Part shown: piece by piece, positions 56,194-63,217 of the stretch | Layout of the letters: every line of letters begins with the position of its first letter | Position numbering within the stretch: position 1 is the stretch's first letter | DNA from: JBBQNY01 sp038255255 | GTDB taxonomy: Bacteria; Pseudomonadota; Gammaproteobacteria; Xanthomonadales; Ahniellaceae | Length of the DNA stretch: 64,000 nucleotides | Assembly: GCA_038255255.1 (NCBI GenBank) | Contig: JBBSLL010000011.1 | Span: 1 to 64,000, forward strand | Direction of reading: 5' to 3' | Notes under the pieces: generated by a model | Seen by the model: the letters and a program-made list of their open reading frames with translations, nothing else | What the model was told of the DNA's origin: nothing | The model's database searches: none | Position numbers and translations under genes: made by a program

Positions 56194-57963
56194 TCAGCGC
56201 CCGCCGGCTTCGCCTGGGGTGCCCGCCGGCCTTGCGCCCTGCCGCGCTGCTGCACTCTTTTGTCTTACATGGGCGAATTCCGAGTCCGCATACCATTGCG
56301 GCCATTCACGGCTGTTCGCCAGCCGGGCGCCGATCGCGTAGAACAGCTCCGTCTCCTGGGCAGCGCCGCCAAGATCCCAGTCGGCAGACCACGCATCGCA
56401 GGGCTCGTGGTAGCAATTGGAGGTGAACTCACCGAGCCAGCGCTCACCGGCCTCGCGGCCACCCTCCACCAGATCATGGGCGCCGGCGAGCGCCATGTTG
56501 AGAAGCACCGGGACTCCGCGCTTGGCAAAGGTGAAATGGTCGGCGCGGTAGAACAGGCCGCGCTCGGGGTGGCCCTCGGGTGTCACGTAGCGTCCCTGGG
56601 CCGCGGCAGCTTCGTCCAGCAATTCCTCCATGCTGCTCTGGCCCTTGCCGATCAGCACCACGTCCCTCACCGGCCCAGCCCATTGCAGCGTGTCGAGGGT
56701 GAGGTTGGCGACCATCGTCTCGTGCGGGTAGATCGGGGCCTGCGCATAATATTCGGAGCCGAGAAGCTGGCGTTCCTCCGCGGTCCAGGCGAAGAACAGC
56801 AAGGTCCGGTCGGGCCGCGGGCCAGACGCGAACATCCGCGCGATTTCGATCATCGCCGCGGTTCCGAGCGCATCATCCGCCGCGCCCGGGCGGATCGTTC
56901 GGCCCTGGTCGTCGGGCGGGCCGATGCCGTACGCGTCCCAATGGACTCCGTAGCTCACGGTTTCTTGGGGATAGCGCGATCCGGTGAGCTTGCCGATAAC
57001 GTTGCGGCTGGTGATCCGCGCATGGTTGACAGCGGCGTTGGCCCGAAAAGTCGCATTGAGGTCGATGGGTTTGAAGGCGGTCGTTCGCGCCTCGCGCTTC
57101 ACAGCCTCGAAATCGTGCCCGGCGCGCTTCAACAGCGCTTCGGCGACCGGCCGCTGGATCCAGCCTTGCAGGAGCAGCGGTTGCGGCGCATCGGCGGGAA
57201 GAACGATGTTGAAATTCTCGCCGCCGGGGCTTTCGACAACGTTCCAGCCATAGCCGGCCCCCTGCGTTTCGTGGACGACGAGCGCGGCGACTGCGCCGCG
57301 CCTCGCCGCCTCTTCGAATTTGTAGGTCCAGCGGCCGTAATAGGTCATTGTTTTGCCGCCGAACTTGCCGGCCACCGGCTCGCCCACCGACGCTTCGAAA
57401 TCCGGGTCGTTGACCAGGAACACCGCGACCTTGCCTTCAAGATCGACGCCCTTGAAATCGTCCCAGTCGCGTTCCAGAGCGTTCACGCCATAGCCGACGA
57501 ACACCATCGGGGCATCGGCGATCCGCGCCTGCGCTACCGGGTGAACGGTGCTCAGATAGATATCGTCGGGAAAGGCAAGTGGGACGGTCTCGCCCGACTG
57601 GCTGATCGAAACTGCAACCGGCCCTTCAAGCTGAGTCCGGATCAGCGGTACCGTCTGAATCCAGCTTCCATTCTCTCCCCCCGGCTGAAGGCGCGCGGCC
57701 TCGAACTGCTCGATCAGATAGGCGATCGTTCGTTCCTCGCCGATCGTGCCCATCGAGCGGCCCTGGAACTCGTCGGAGGCCAGCACTCGCGCAATCTCCG
57801 AGAGGCGCTCCTCACCGGCTCTGGGCGCCGCGGCCACGCCTTGCGACACTGTCGGCGCGGCGGGCACGACAGCCGTCTGGCAGGCACTCAGCGCCAATAG
57901 CGGCGCAAGTGCCACGCACACCGGCCATGGCCTCATTTTCCGCGGGAAGCTAATTCTTTTCAT
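56194..57963 (-). CDS. M28-family metallopeptidase (lipoprotein)
   Basis: The 589-residue product has a lipoprotein signal (LAPLLALSAC, Cys28) and an M28 peptidase domain. Metal-binding segments are SYGVHWDAYG, GAADDALGTAAMIE, WTAEERQLLGSEYY, NLTLDTLQW and the C-terminal YRADHFTFAKRGVP. The protein probably cleaves N-terminal or C-terminal residues from peptides in the periplasm. Codon usage and sequence style recall M28 peptidases from alphaproteobacterial sphingomonads, consistent with transfer, though this is an impression only. It is on the opposite strand to the icmF-fragment array. Confidence 0.88.
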   Translation of the reverse strand: MKRISFPRKMRPWPVCVALAPLLALSACQTAVVPAAPTVSQGVAAAPRAGEERLSEIARVLASDEFQGRSMGTIGEERTIAYLIEQFEAARLQPGGENGSWIQTVPLIRTQLEGPVAVSISQSGETVPLAFPDDIYLSTVHPVAQARIADAPMVFVGYGVNALERDWDDFKGVDLEGKVAVFLVNDPDFEASVGEPVAGKFGGKTMTYYGRWTYKFEEAARRGAVAALVVHETQGAGYGWNVVESPGGENFNIVLPADAPQPLLLQGWIQRPVAEALLKRAGHDFEAVKREARTTAFKPIDLNATFRANAAVNHARITSRNVIGKLTGSRYPQETVSYGVHWDAYGIGPPDDQGRTIRPGAADDALGTAAMIEIARMFASGPRPDRTLLFFAWTAEERQLLGSEYYAQAPIYPHETMVANLTLDTLQWAGPVRDVVLIGKGQSSMEELLDEAAAAQGRYVTPEGHPERGLFYRADHFTFAKRGVPVLLNMALAGAHDLVEGGREAGERWLGEFTSNCYHEPCDAWSADWDLGGAAQETELFYAIGARLANSREWPQWYADSEFAHVRQKSAAARQGARPAGTPGEAGGR

Positions 57964-58017
57964 GCTGCAGCCTATCGAAGCTGCAAAATGTCAGCAATGG
58001 GTCGAGGCTGTGAAATG

Positions 58018-58091
58018 AATGGGGTCAGGTACATTTTCGAAGCGCAATACGGCTGATCTTGAAGCCGGCGAAAATGTACCTGAACCCATTT
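58018..58091. repeat. GGGGTCAGGTACATTTTCG imperfect inverted repeat
   Basis: GGGGTCAGGTACATTTTCGA (from 58021) pairs with CGAAAATGTACCTGAACCCA (58069-58088), with a ~30 bp loop; one arm has an extra base (TGAACCC). It lies between the divergent M28 and DJ-1/PfpI genes. Same family as 55504. Confidence 0.85.
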
Positions 58092-58203
58092 GGTTCGCGC
58101 GCGAGTTCGTGCGCGCCGCGTTCGGGCAGGCTCACCTCGGCTTCGCGATTCGCGGCGTACGGTGCCGGCCCTTCCCCTTTCCCTTCTTCCCCTGGAGAAC
58201 TCC

Positions 58204-58887
58204 ATGAACGTTCTGATGGTGCTGACGTCGCACGACCGCCTGGGTGATACCGGCAAGAAGACCGGCTTCTGGCTGGAGGAATTCGCCGCGCCGTATTACG
58301 TGTTCAAGGACGCGGGCCTCAACGTGACGCTGGTCTCTCCCAAGGGCGGCCAGCCGCCGCTGGACCCGAAGAGCGACGAGCCCGACGCGCAAACCGACGC
58401 CACCCGCCGCTTCCGCGCCGATGCCGATGCGCAGACGACGTTGGCCAACACGCGCAAACTCGCGGACGCCCGGGTCAGCGACTACGACGCGGTGTTCTAC
58501 CCCGGCGGCCACGGCCCCCTGTGGGACCTCGCCAACGACCGCGACTCCATTGCGCTGATCGAATCGACTTACGACGCAGGCAGGCCGATCGCACTGGTTT
58601 GCCATGCGCCTGGCGTGTTGCGCGATGCCAAGGGCAGCGACGGCGCACCGCTGGTGAGCGGCCGCAAGGTCACCGGCTACACCAACTCCGAAGAGGCGGC
58701 GGTGGGGCTGACCGACGTGGTGCCGTTCCTCGTCGAGGACATGCTCAAGGCCAACGGCGGCGACTACGCGAAGAAGGCCGACTGGGCGAGCCACGTGGTG
58801 ATCGACGGCAACCTGATCACCGGGCAGAACCCGGCCTCGTCCGAAGATGCGGCGAAGGCGGTGGTGGCGCAGCTCGTCGGGCGTTGA
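58204..58887 (+). CDS. DJ-1/PfpI family protein (class I glutamine amidotransferase-like)
   Basis: The 227-residue protein has the DJ-1/PfpI fold with nucleophile Cys133 in ALVCHAPGVLRDA and AVFYPGGHGPLWDLAND, which resembles the Hsp31/YhbO-like branch that includes glyoxalase-III-type deglycases and chaperones. The start is set by the ATG at 58204, where homology begins (MNVLMVLTSHDRLGDTGKKTGFW). The HSP31-like TGKKTGFWLEEF motif is characteristic. Confidence 0.88.
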   Translation: MNVLMVLTSHDRLGDTGKKTGFWLEEFAAPYYVFKDAGLNVTLVSPKGGQPPLDPKSDEPDAQTDATRRFRADADAQTTLANTRKLADARVSDYDAVFYPGGHGPLWDLANDRDSIALIESTYDAGRPIALVCHAPGVLRDAKGSDGAPLVSGRKVTGYTNSEEAAVGLTDVVPFLVEDMLKANGGDYAKKADWASHVVIDGNLITGQNPASSEDAAKAVVAQLVGR

Positions 58888-58889
58888 AG

Positions 58890-59092
58890 GCGAGGCGCCC
58901 GTCACGTACACGCGCGCCGCATCGCCGCCGTGGTCGGCCTTCATGCGGTCGACGGCCCGCCGGCACGAACTTGAACATGCGCAGGTTGCCGGGATTGCTG
59001 CCGAAGCCCGTAACCTCCTTCTGCGCCGCCAGCGGCGCCGCAAGGAGGAGGGCAGCAGCCGCCAGGCAAGCCGCGGCGAGTGTCGAGCTCAT
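58890..59092 (-). pseudogene. Relic of a PHB depolymerase (esterase) gene
   Basis: On the minus strand a signal peptide (MSSTLAAACLAAAALLLAA) leads into EVTGFGSNPGNLRMFKFVPAG, which matches the N-terminus of extracellular poly(3-hydroxybutyrate) depolymerases. The next bases, in another frame, encode VDRMKADHGGDAARVYVTGA, which matches a later segment of the same family. A large internal piece and the whole 3' half are missing, so the gene is dead. Confidence 0.7.
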
Positions 59093-59129
59093 CGGCGGGT
59101 GGTCCGAAGTACTCGTGACCTCGGTGCGA

Positions 59130-59897
59130 TCACACCGACGCATCTTTGGCGATATATGCGCTCTCCAACCGGGCAAGAACCTCGGTTTGGGTGGCCGGAA
59201 TTTTCAGTGCCATGAGATCCAGCTCTTCCCTCTTGGCATGCGCAAGGAACGACTTGAATTGCTCTGCCATGCCGGTGGGCAATGCGATCGTTGCCTCGCC
59301 GGCGAGCAGTTGAGAGAGCCGAAAAACGTCATTGAGGTGTTTGCGAATGTCTTTGGCGTCGATTTTTTCCCCTTGTTCTTCGCGCGCGCGCAAGTCCAGC
59401 CATGCAATGGCCTTCAGCGGAATGAGCCGGTCCGCGCCGATCAGACTCAATCCATCGATTTCAATCCGCCCCTCTAGAAGAAAAGCATACGCCTCGTCAT
59501 CCATCAAGATGGCCGAGAGGCTAGAGACAGCTTCATCGACCGGAAGTGGTGTCAGTTTCGCGCCACCACCGAGCTCCACGCCGTCGGGCTGCCTCGAGAA
59601 CAGCTCAAGCATGTAGGGAAAGCTTGCGTTGGTTGGCTTCGCGAATCGATAGCGCTTCGATTTCTCATCCGTAACTTGCTTTATCTCGTATTGGCCGTCT
59701 TCAACGAATTTCCAGATGCGCTCGACGAAGGTGGCATCAAGCATTTCCACGACCAGCACGACATCGAGATCTTTCGTTGCGCGAAAGTCCAGACCTGCGT
59801 CTTCCATCACAAGCGAAGCGGCCACGCCACCGATCAGCACGTATCGGTCTACGTAAGCCGCAAAATGATCTCGAAATAGTTCGAGCCCCCTCACCAT
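59130..59897 (-). CDS. Nucleotidyltransferase, AbiEii-like toxin
   Basis: This 255-residue protein carries the nucleotidyltransferase core RYVLIGGVAASLVME and FRATKDLDVVLVVE. Members of the AbiEii/AbiGii group act as toxins that modify tRNA or other acceptors. The gene overlaps the upstream regulator by 7 nt on the minus strand, the antitoxin-toxin order of AbiE. Base composition is less GC-rich than the core genes. Confidence 0.8.
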   Translation of the reverse strand: MVRGLELFRDHFAAYVDRYVLIGGVAASLVMEDAGLDFRATKDLDVVLVVEMLDATFVERIWKFVEDGQYEIKQVTDEKSKRYRFAKPTNASFPYMLELFSRQPDGVELGGGAKLTPLPVDEAVSSLSAILMDDEAYAFLLEGRIEIDGLSLIGADRLIPLKAIAWLDLRAREEQGEKIDAKDIRKHLNDVFRLSQLLAGEATIALPTGMAEQFKSFLAHAKREELDLMALKIPATQTEVLARLESAYIAKDASV

Positions 59898-60928
59898 GGC
59901 AGCGCTTTTTCTAGGTGCTCAGTTGCCTGCAAGACACGCTCGTCAGCGTGATCGCGCAGGCTCAGGATCAGCGAGAGCGCGTCTACAGTCTTGCTGGTCT
60001 GCATCAGGATCGGGCCATAGCGCCAGACTTCGATCTGAAGCACGCCGAGATCGGGGCTTGGCACTTTTTGCAGTCCGGACTTCAGTGCTTGGTGCCATTG
60101 ATCGGAGGAGAGCGCACGTGTCTGTGTGGCCGGCGCTGCCAGCGGCGAAAGTTCGGATAGCGCCGTGATCCCGGCCAGCGGGGCATGATCAAGCTTCTTC
60201 AATTGACCTTGCACCCAGTGGATCGCCCGCACGGGGGTTCGCATATGCTTCTGGGACTGCAGCCAAGTTTCACGCGGGCCGTGCAGGAATCGCACCCAGC
60301 GCTCCCGGCCTAAATTGAATGTTTCGGTGAGACCGGCGGCGAGCCATTCTTGGGCCACGCGCGAAATCGTGATGGGCGAATAGCCCAAGCTCTGCGCGAG
60401 CACAGCCGGATGCACGGTGTCCCGCCAAGGCTGCAGCAAAGCGACGATAAGCAGTGCTTGGGTTGCAGGACTGAACACATCGAAAGCTGTGTTTCGGCGT
60501 TTCCGGAAGTGTTCGCGTAGATCAATGCCAAGGTCTGGCACATAAAGTTGACTGCCGGGCACGATGAAAGGAATCCCCTGCTCAATTAGGCGCCGGCGCT
60601 CGTACGACGCCAAGCGTTCGACGACATAGATTGGTAGCGTGGCCGCGGGAAGTTGCTTCCGCAGCCTCTCCAAGTCTCGGCGGATGCCGTCCGTACGCTG
60701 CACCGCTTGGGCAATCACCAATAGGCAGGGAGTTCGCAGCAGCTTGGTCGCCGCGAACTTGTAGCGGTCCTGCAGGTAGAAGGGCAAGCTGTGCCGCTCG
60801 TTCCACGCCGACAGTCGGAGGGGCAGCCCCAGGACGTCCTTGATATGGCGTTGGATGGCAATCTGATCCAAGGGCTGTTCTATGTACCAGAGTTTTGTAA
60901 CGCTACCATCGTCTATGGTAGATAACAA
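59891..60928 (-). CDS. AbiEi-like antitoxin / transcriptional regulator
   Basis: The 345-residue product has an N-terminal domain with HIKDVLGLPLRLS, a winged-helix part near LAQSLGYSPITISRVAQEWLAAGL, and charged C-terminal regions. It is encoded immediately upstream of, and overlapping, the AbiEii-like toxin. Antitoxins of such pairs repress their own promoters. The annotated start is TTG at 60928; the upstream codon is a stop, so the only alternatives lie downstream. The assignment is by layout and fold-like features, without a recognised family name. Confidence 0.65.
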   Translation of the reverse strand: MLSTIDDGSVTKLWYIEQPLDQIAIQRHIKDVLGLPLRLSAWNERHSLPFYLQDRYKFAATKLLRTPCLLVIAQAVQRTDGIRRDLERLRKQLPAATLPIYVVERLASYERRRLIEQGIPFIVPGSQLYVPDLGIDLREHFRKRRNTAFDVFSPATQALLIVALLQPWRDTVHPAVLAQSLGYSPITISRVAQEWLAAGLTETFNLGRERWVRFLHGPRETWLQSQKHMRTPVRAIHWVQGQLKKLDHAPLAGITALSELSPLAAPATQTRALSSDQWHQALKSGLQKVPSPDLGVLQIEVWRYGPILMQTSKTVDALSLILSLRDHADERVLQATEHLEKALPW

Positions 60929-60944
60929 TACTTATGGTAGATAA
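60904..60944 (-). promoter_or_regulatory. Repeat operator at the start of the AbiE-like operon
   Basis: ATGGTA half-sites occur three times: as TACCAT at 60904-60909, and as ATGGTA at 60915-60920 and 60934-60939. The 12-mer TATGGTAGATAA is a perfect direct repeat at 60914 and 60933, spaced 19 bp (two DNA turns). The first two half-sites form an inverted repeat. The array spans the TTG start codon, a likely site for autoregulation. Confidence 0.55.
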
Positions 60945-61008
60945 TTGATAATGTTACGTTATTCACTATAAAGAGGCACTAGTGCCAAAGCCTGCAAGTT
61001 TGAAACGT

Positions 61009-61624
61009 CCGCGGCTTGGAGAGCTACGGCCGCGCGTTCCGCGAGGCAGGCGAAGGCCAATTCGGAACCGTATCAAGGACGATATTGAGGCGGCGATCAA
61101 CGCGGCCGTCGCTGCCCAGCCCGTTGATCCCGCACATGTGCGTGCTCGGCACCAGCCACGGCGGCTACTCAGCTCTCGTCTCCGCGATCCGATGGCGCGA
61201 CCGGTTCCGCTGTGCCGTGTCCGTCTCCGGCGTGACGGACCGCATGCTCATCTTCACTGCGAGCGATTCCGCCACCACGCAGGCGGGCCGCGATGGCTTG
61301 ATTCGCTGGATGGGTGATTCCCGATGCACCGAGGCAGCACTGCGCGCAGCCTCGCCGCTCTACCAGATGGACAAGCTCACGACTCCCGTCATGTTCGTGC
61401 ATGGGAGGCACGACGTGCGCGTCGACTTCGAACACGCGTGCCGCCTCGTGCGAACGCTCAACATTGACCGCCGCACCCCCGTTGTGCAGGCCTTCACCGA
61501 CAAAGTCCACGACATCGCCGACCACAAGGCGCAAGCCCTCGCCTGGAACGGCATCGCCAGCTTCCTCCAGAAGCATCTCGGCGTAATATCCACTCCAGCT
61601 GCCGCAGCTGCACCCGCCCTATGA
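61009..61624 (+). pseudogene. S9-family peptidase C-terminal relic with frameshifts
   Basis: The region encodes the end of a prolyl oligopeptidase-type enzyme in three frame segments: LESYGRAFREAGEGQFGT, then RIKDDIEAAINAAVAA in a second frame, then MCVLGTSHGGYSALVSA with the catalytic Ser in the first frame. It continues to the Asp (HGRHDVRVDFEHA) and His (DKVHDIADH), ending HLGVISTPAAAAAPAL. The N-terminal half is missing. The stop overlaps the ATG of icmF fragment 4. Confidence 0.8.
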
Positions 61625-61812
61625 CTTTCATTTATGAAGCGGTGTACACGGATGTCCAGGCGATCAGCGAGCGCCACGGCGCCGCGTGCGAAGTTCCTCG
61701 GAGCTTCGAAGGAACAATTCGTTGCCGCGTTGGAGCCCTTCATCACACGATTGTGTCGGGTCCAGGTTGCCCGGAGATTTACCTGAGAGGACGCGGCGAT
61801 GACGAAACCTAG
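61621..61812 (+). pseudogene. icmF 3'-region fragment 4
   Basis: A 63-codon frame starts MTFIYEAVYTDVQAISERHG, a degenerate match to icm[18 protein letters not shown] (50096-50143). It is preceded by the S9 relic, as is fragment 2, and it runs on without icmF similarity until a stop 11 bp inside the following ATPase gene, so the two reading frames overlap by 14 bp. Confidence 0.6.
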
Positions 61813-63217
61813 CGGCGATCGCGCAGAGGCGAACCCGACGAAACAGTTCTTTGTGTTAATGCTCACTCGCGACATAAGTCTCGCCGACGCGATTCTGGAC
61901 CTCGTGGACAATTGCTTGGACGGCGCGCTCAGGCTCGCCGCCGGCGGACACGTGGACTATGCGAAGCACTTCGTGAGAATCAAGCTTGCCGCTGACCAAT
62001 TTTCAATTGAGGACAACTGCGGCGGTATTCCCCGGGAAATTGCGAAGAACTATGCGTTCAAGATGGGGCGCGATCCCGACGACGAACGTGATTCGGACGC
62101 CGCAACGATTGGAATGTACGGCGTTGGTATGAAGCGCGCCATCTTCAAGATGGGTCGCAACGCACTTGTACGCACGCGGCATGGAGTTGACACGTTTGAA
62201 GTCCCGATCACGTCGGACTGGCTGGACTCCAAAGGCTGGGATCCTCTGCCGATTAACGACACTACAGACGCAAGCGAGAGCCTGTCTGAGCCAGGAACGA
62301 CTATCAGTGTGCAGAAGCTTTACGACGGTGTTTCTAGGCACTTCGCCAACGAAGCATTCGAAAACGAAGTGCGCACTGCCATCTCCGAGCACTTCACTAT
62401 GTTTCTGCAATCAGGCCTCAAGATTGAGCTAAATGGAAAGCCGGTTCTACCAGTTCTTGTTGAGGTACTTGTGTCAACCCGCGGTGACGGGCCAGCGCCG
62501 TTCGTCTTCCAAAAGATGATCGACGAGGTGCTCGTCTCTCTCGTAGTTGGTTTGAACGCTGGCCGCCAACTTGAGGAAGATGATGACGAAACCGGATTCG
62601 AGAGAGACCGCTCGTCTGCCACAGCAGGCTGGACAGTCTTGTGCAACGATCGAGCTGTCATCGTCGGAGATAAGAGCCGCCTCACGGGATGGGGCGACGG
62701 TATTCCTATGTACCACCCGCAATTCTCAATCATCACCGGCATCATCGAATTCCGTTCAAACCGTGCCGAGAAGCTTCCGGTTACGACGACAAAACGCGCA
62801 CTAGACACCTCGTCGAACGTCTGGCTTGAATCGCTGGTGAAGATGAAAGAGGGCATGCGAATATGGATTTCGTATACCAACCAGTGGAAGAACCACCCGC
62901 GTTCCGATCAGACTGGTCATTGGGAAGACGCCCGCGCCCTATCGCTCCGCAAAGCGATCTCAGCAGTACGGGAACGCCCCGCCACAAAGCAGAGTCACGA
63001 CTATATTGAGTTCAATCCTCAGAAGTCCAAAGTACTCCCACTACCCAAAGGGAAGACCCCATCGTCAAGAAGAATCGTGTATTCGCGTCCGATTGAAGAG
63101 GTGCGGGTCGTCTCAAGAATGTTGTACGACATTGAGGACGAAAAGCCGGGAATCGTGGGCGAGCGGTGCTTCGAATTGATGTTAGACAAAGCCCGGAAGC
63201 AGGAGAGCTCGGCATGA
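61799..63217 (+). CDS. GHKL-type ATP-binding protein
   Basis: The 472-residue product has an N-terminal GHKL/HATPase_c_3 ATPase: the N box in ISLADAILDLVDNCLDGAL, the G1 box in FSIEDNCGGIPREI, and the G2 box in GMYGVGMKRAIFKMGRN, as in MutL, Hsp90, MORC and topoisomerase-like proteins. The C-terminal half (from residue ~230) is unrecognised. A GAGAGG Shine-Dalgarno precedes the ATG. It overlaps the next gene by 4 nt (ATGA) and lies in less GC-rich DNA than the core. Function unknown; a defence role is possible. Confidence 0.8.
   Translation: MTKPSGDRAEANPTKQFFVLMLTRDISLADAILDLVDNCLDGALRLAAGGHVDYAKHFVRIKLAADQFSIEDNCGGIPREIAKNYAFKMGRDPDDERDSDAATIGMYGVGMKRAIFKMGRNALVRTRHGVDTFEVPITSDWLDSKGWDPLPINDTTDASESLSEPGTTISVQKLYDGVSRHFANEAFENEVRTAISEHFTMFLQSGLKIELNGKPVLPVLVEVLVSTRGDGPAPFVFQKMIDEVLVSLVVGLNAGRQLEEDDDETGFERDRSSATAGWTVLCNDRAVIVGDKSRLTGWGDGIPMYHPQFSIITGIIEFRSNRAEKLPVTTTKRALDTSSNVWLESLVKMKEGMRIWISYTNQWKNHPRSDQTGHWEDARALSLRKAISAVRERPATKQSHDYIEFNPQKSKVLPLPKGKTPSSRRIVYSRPIEEVRVVSRMLYDIEDEKPGIVGERCFELMLDKARKQESSA

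Noticed and set aside
60982..61317. 111-codon open frame starting MPKPASLKRPRLGE
   Set aside because: Its middle part is the second-frame segment of the frameshifted S9 peptidase relic and the rest has no similarity.
50604..61800. Integron cassette array
   Set aside because: The repeated icmF pieces are coding fragments of different length, not palindromic attC sites, and no integron integrase is present.
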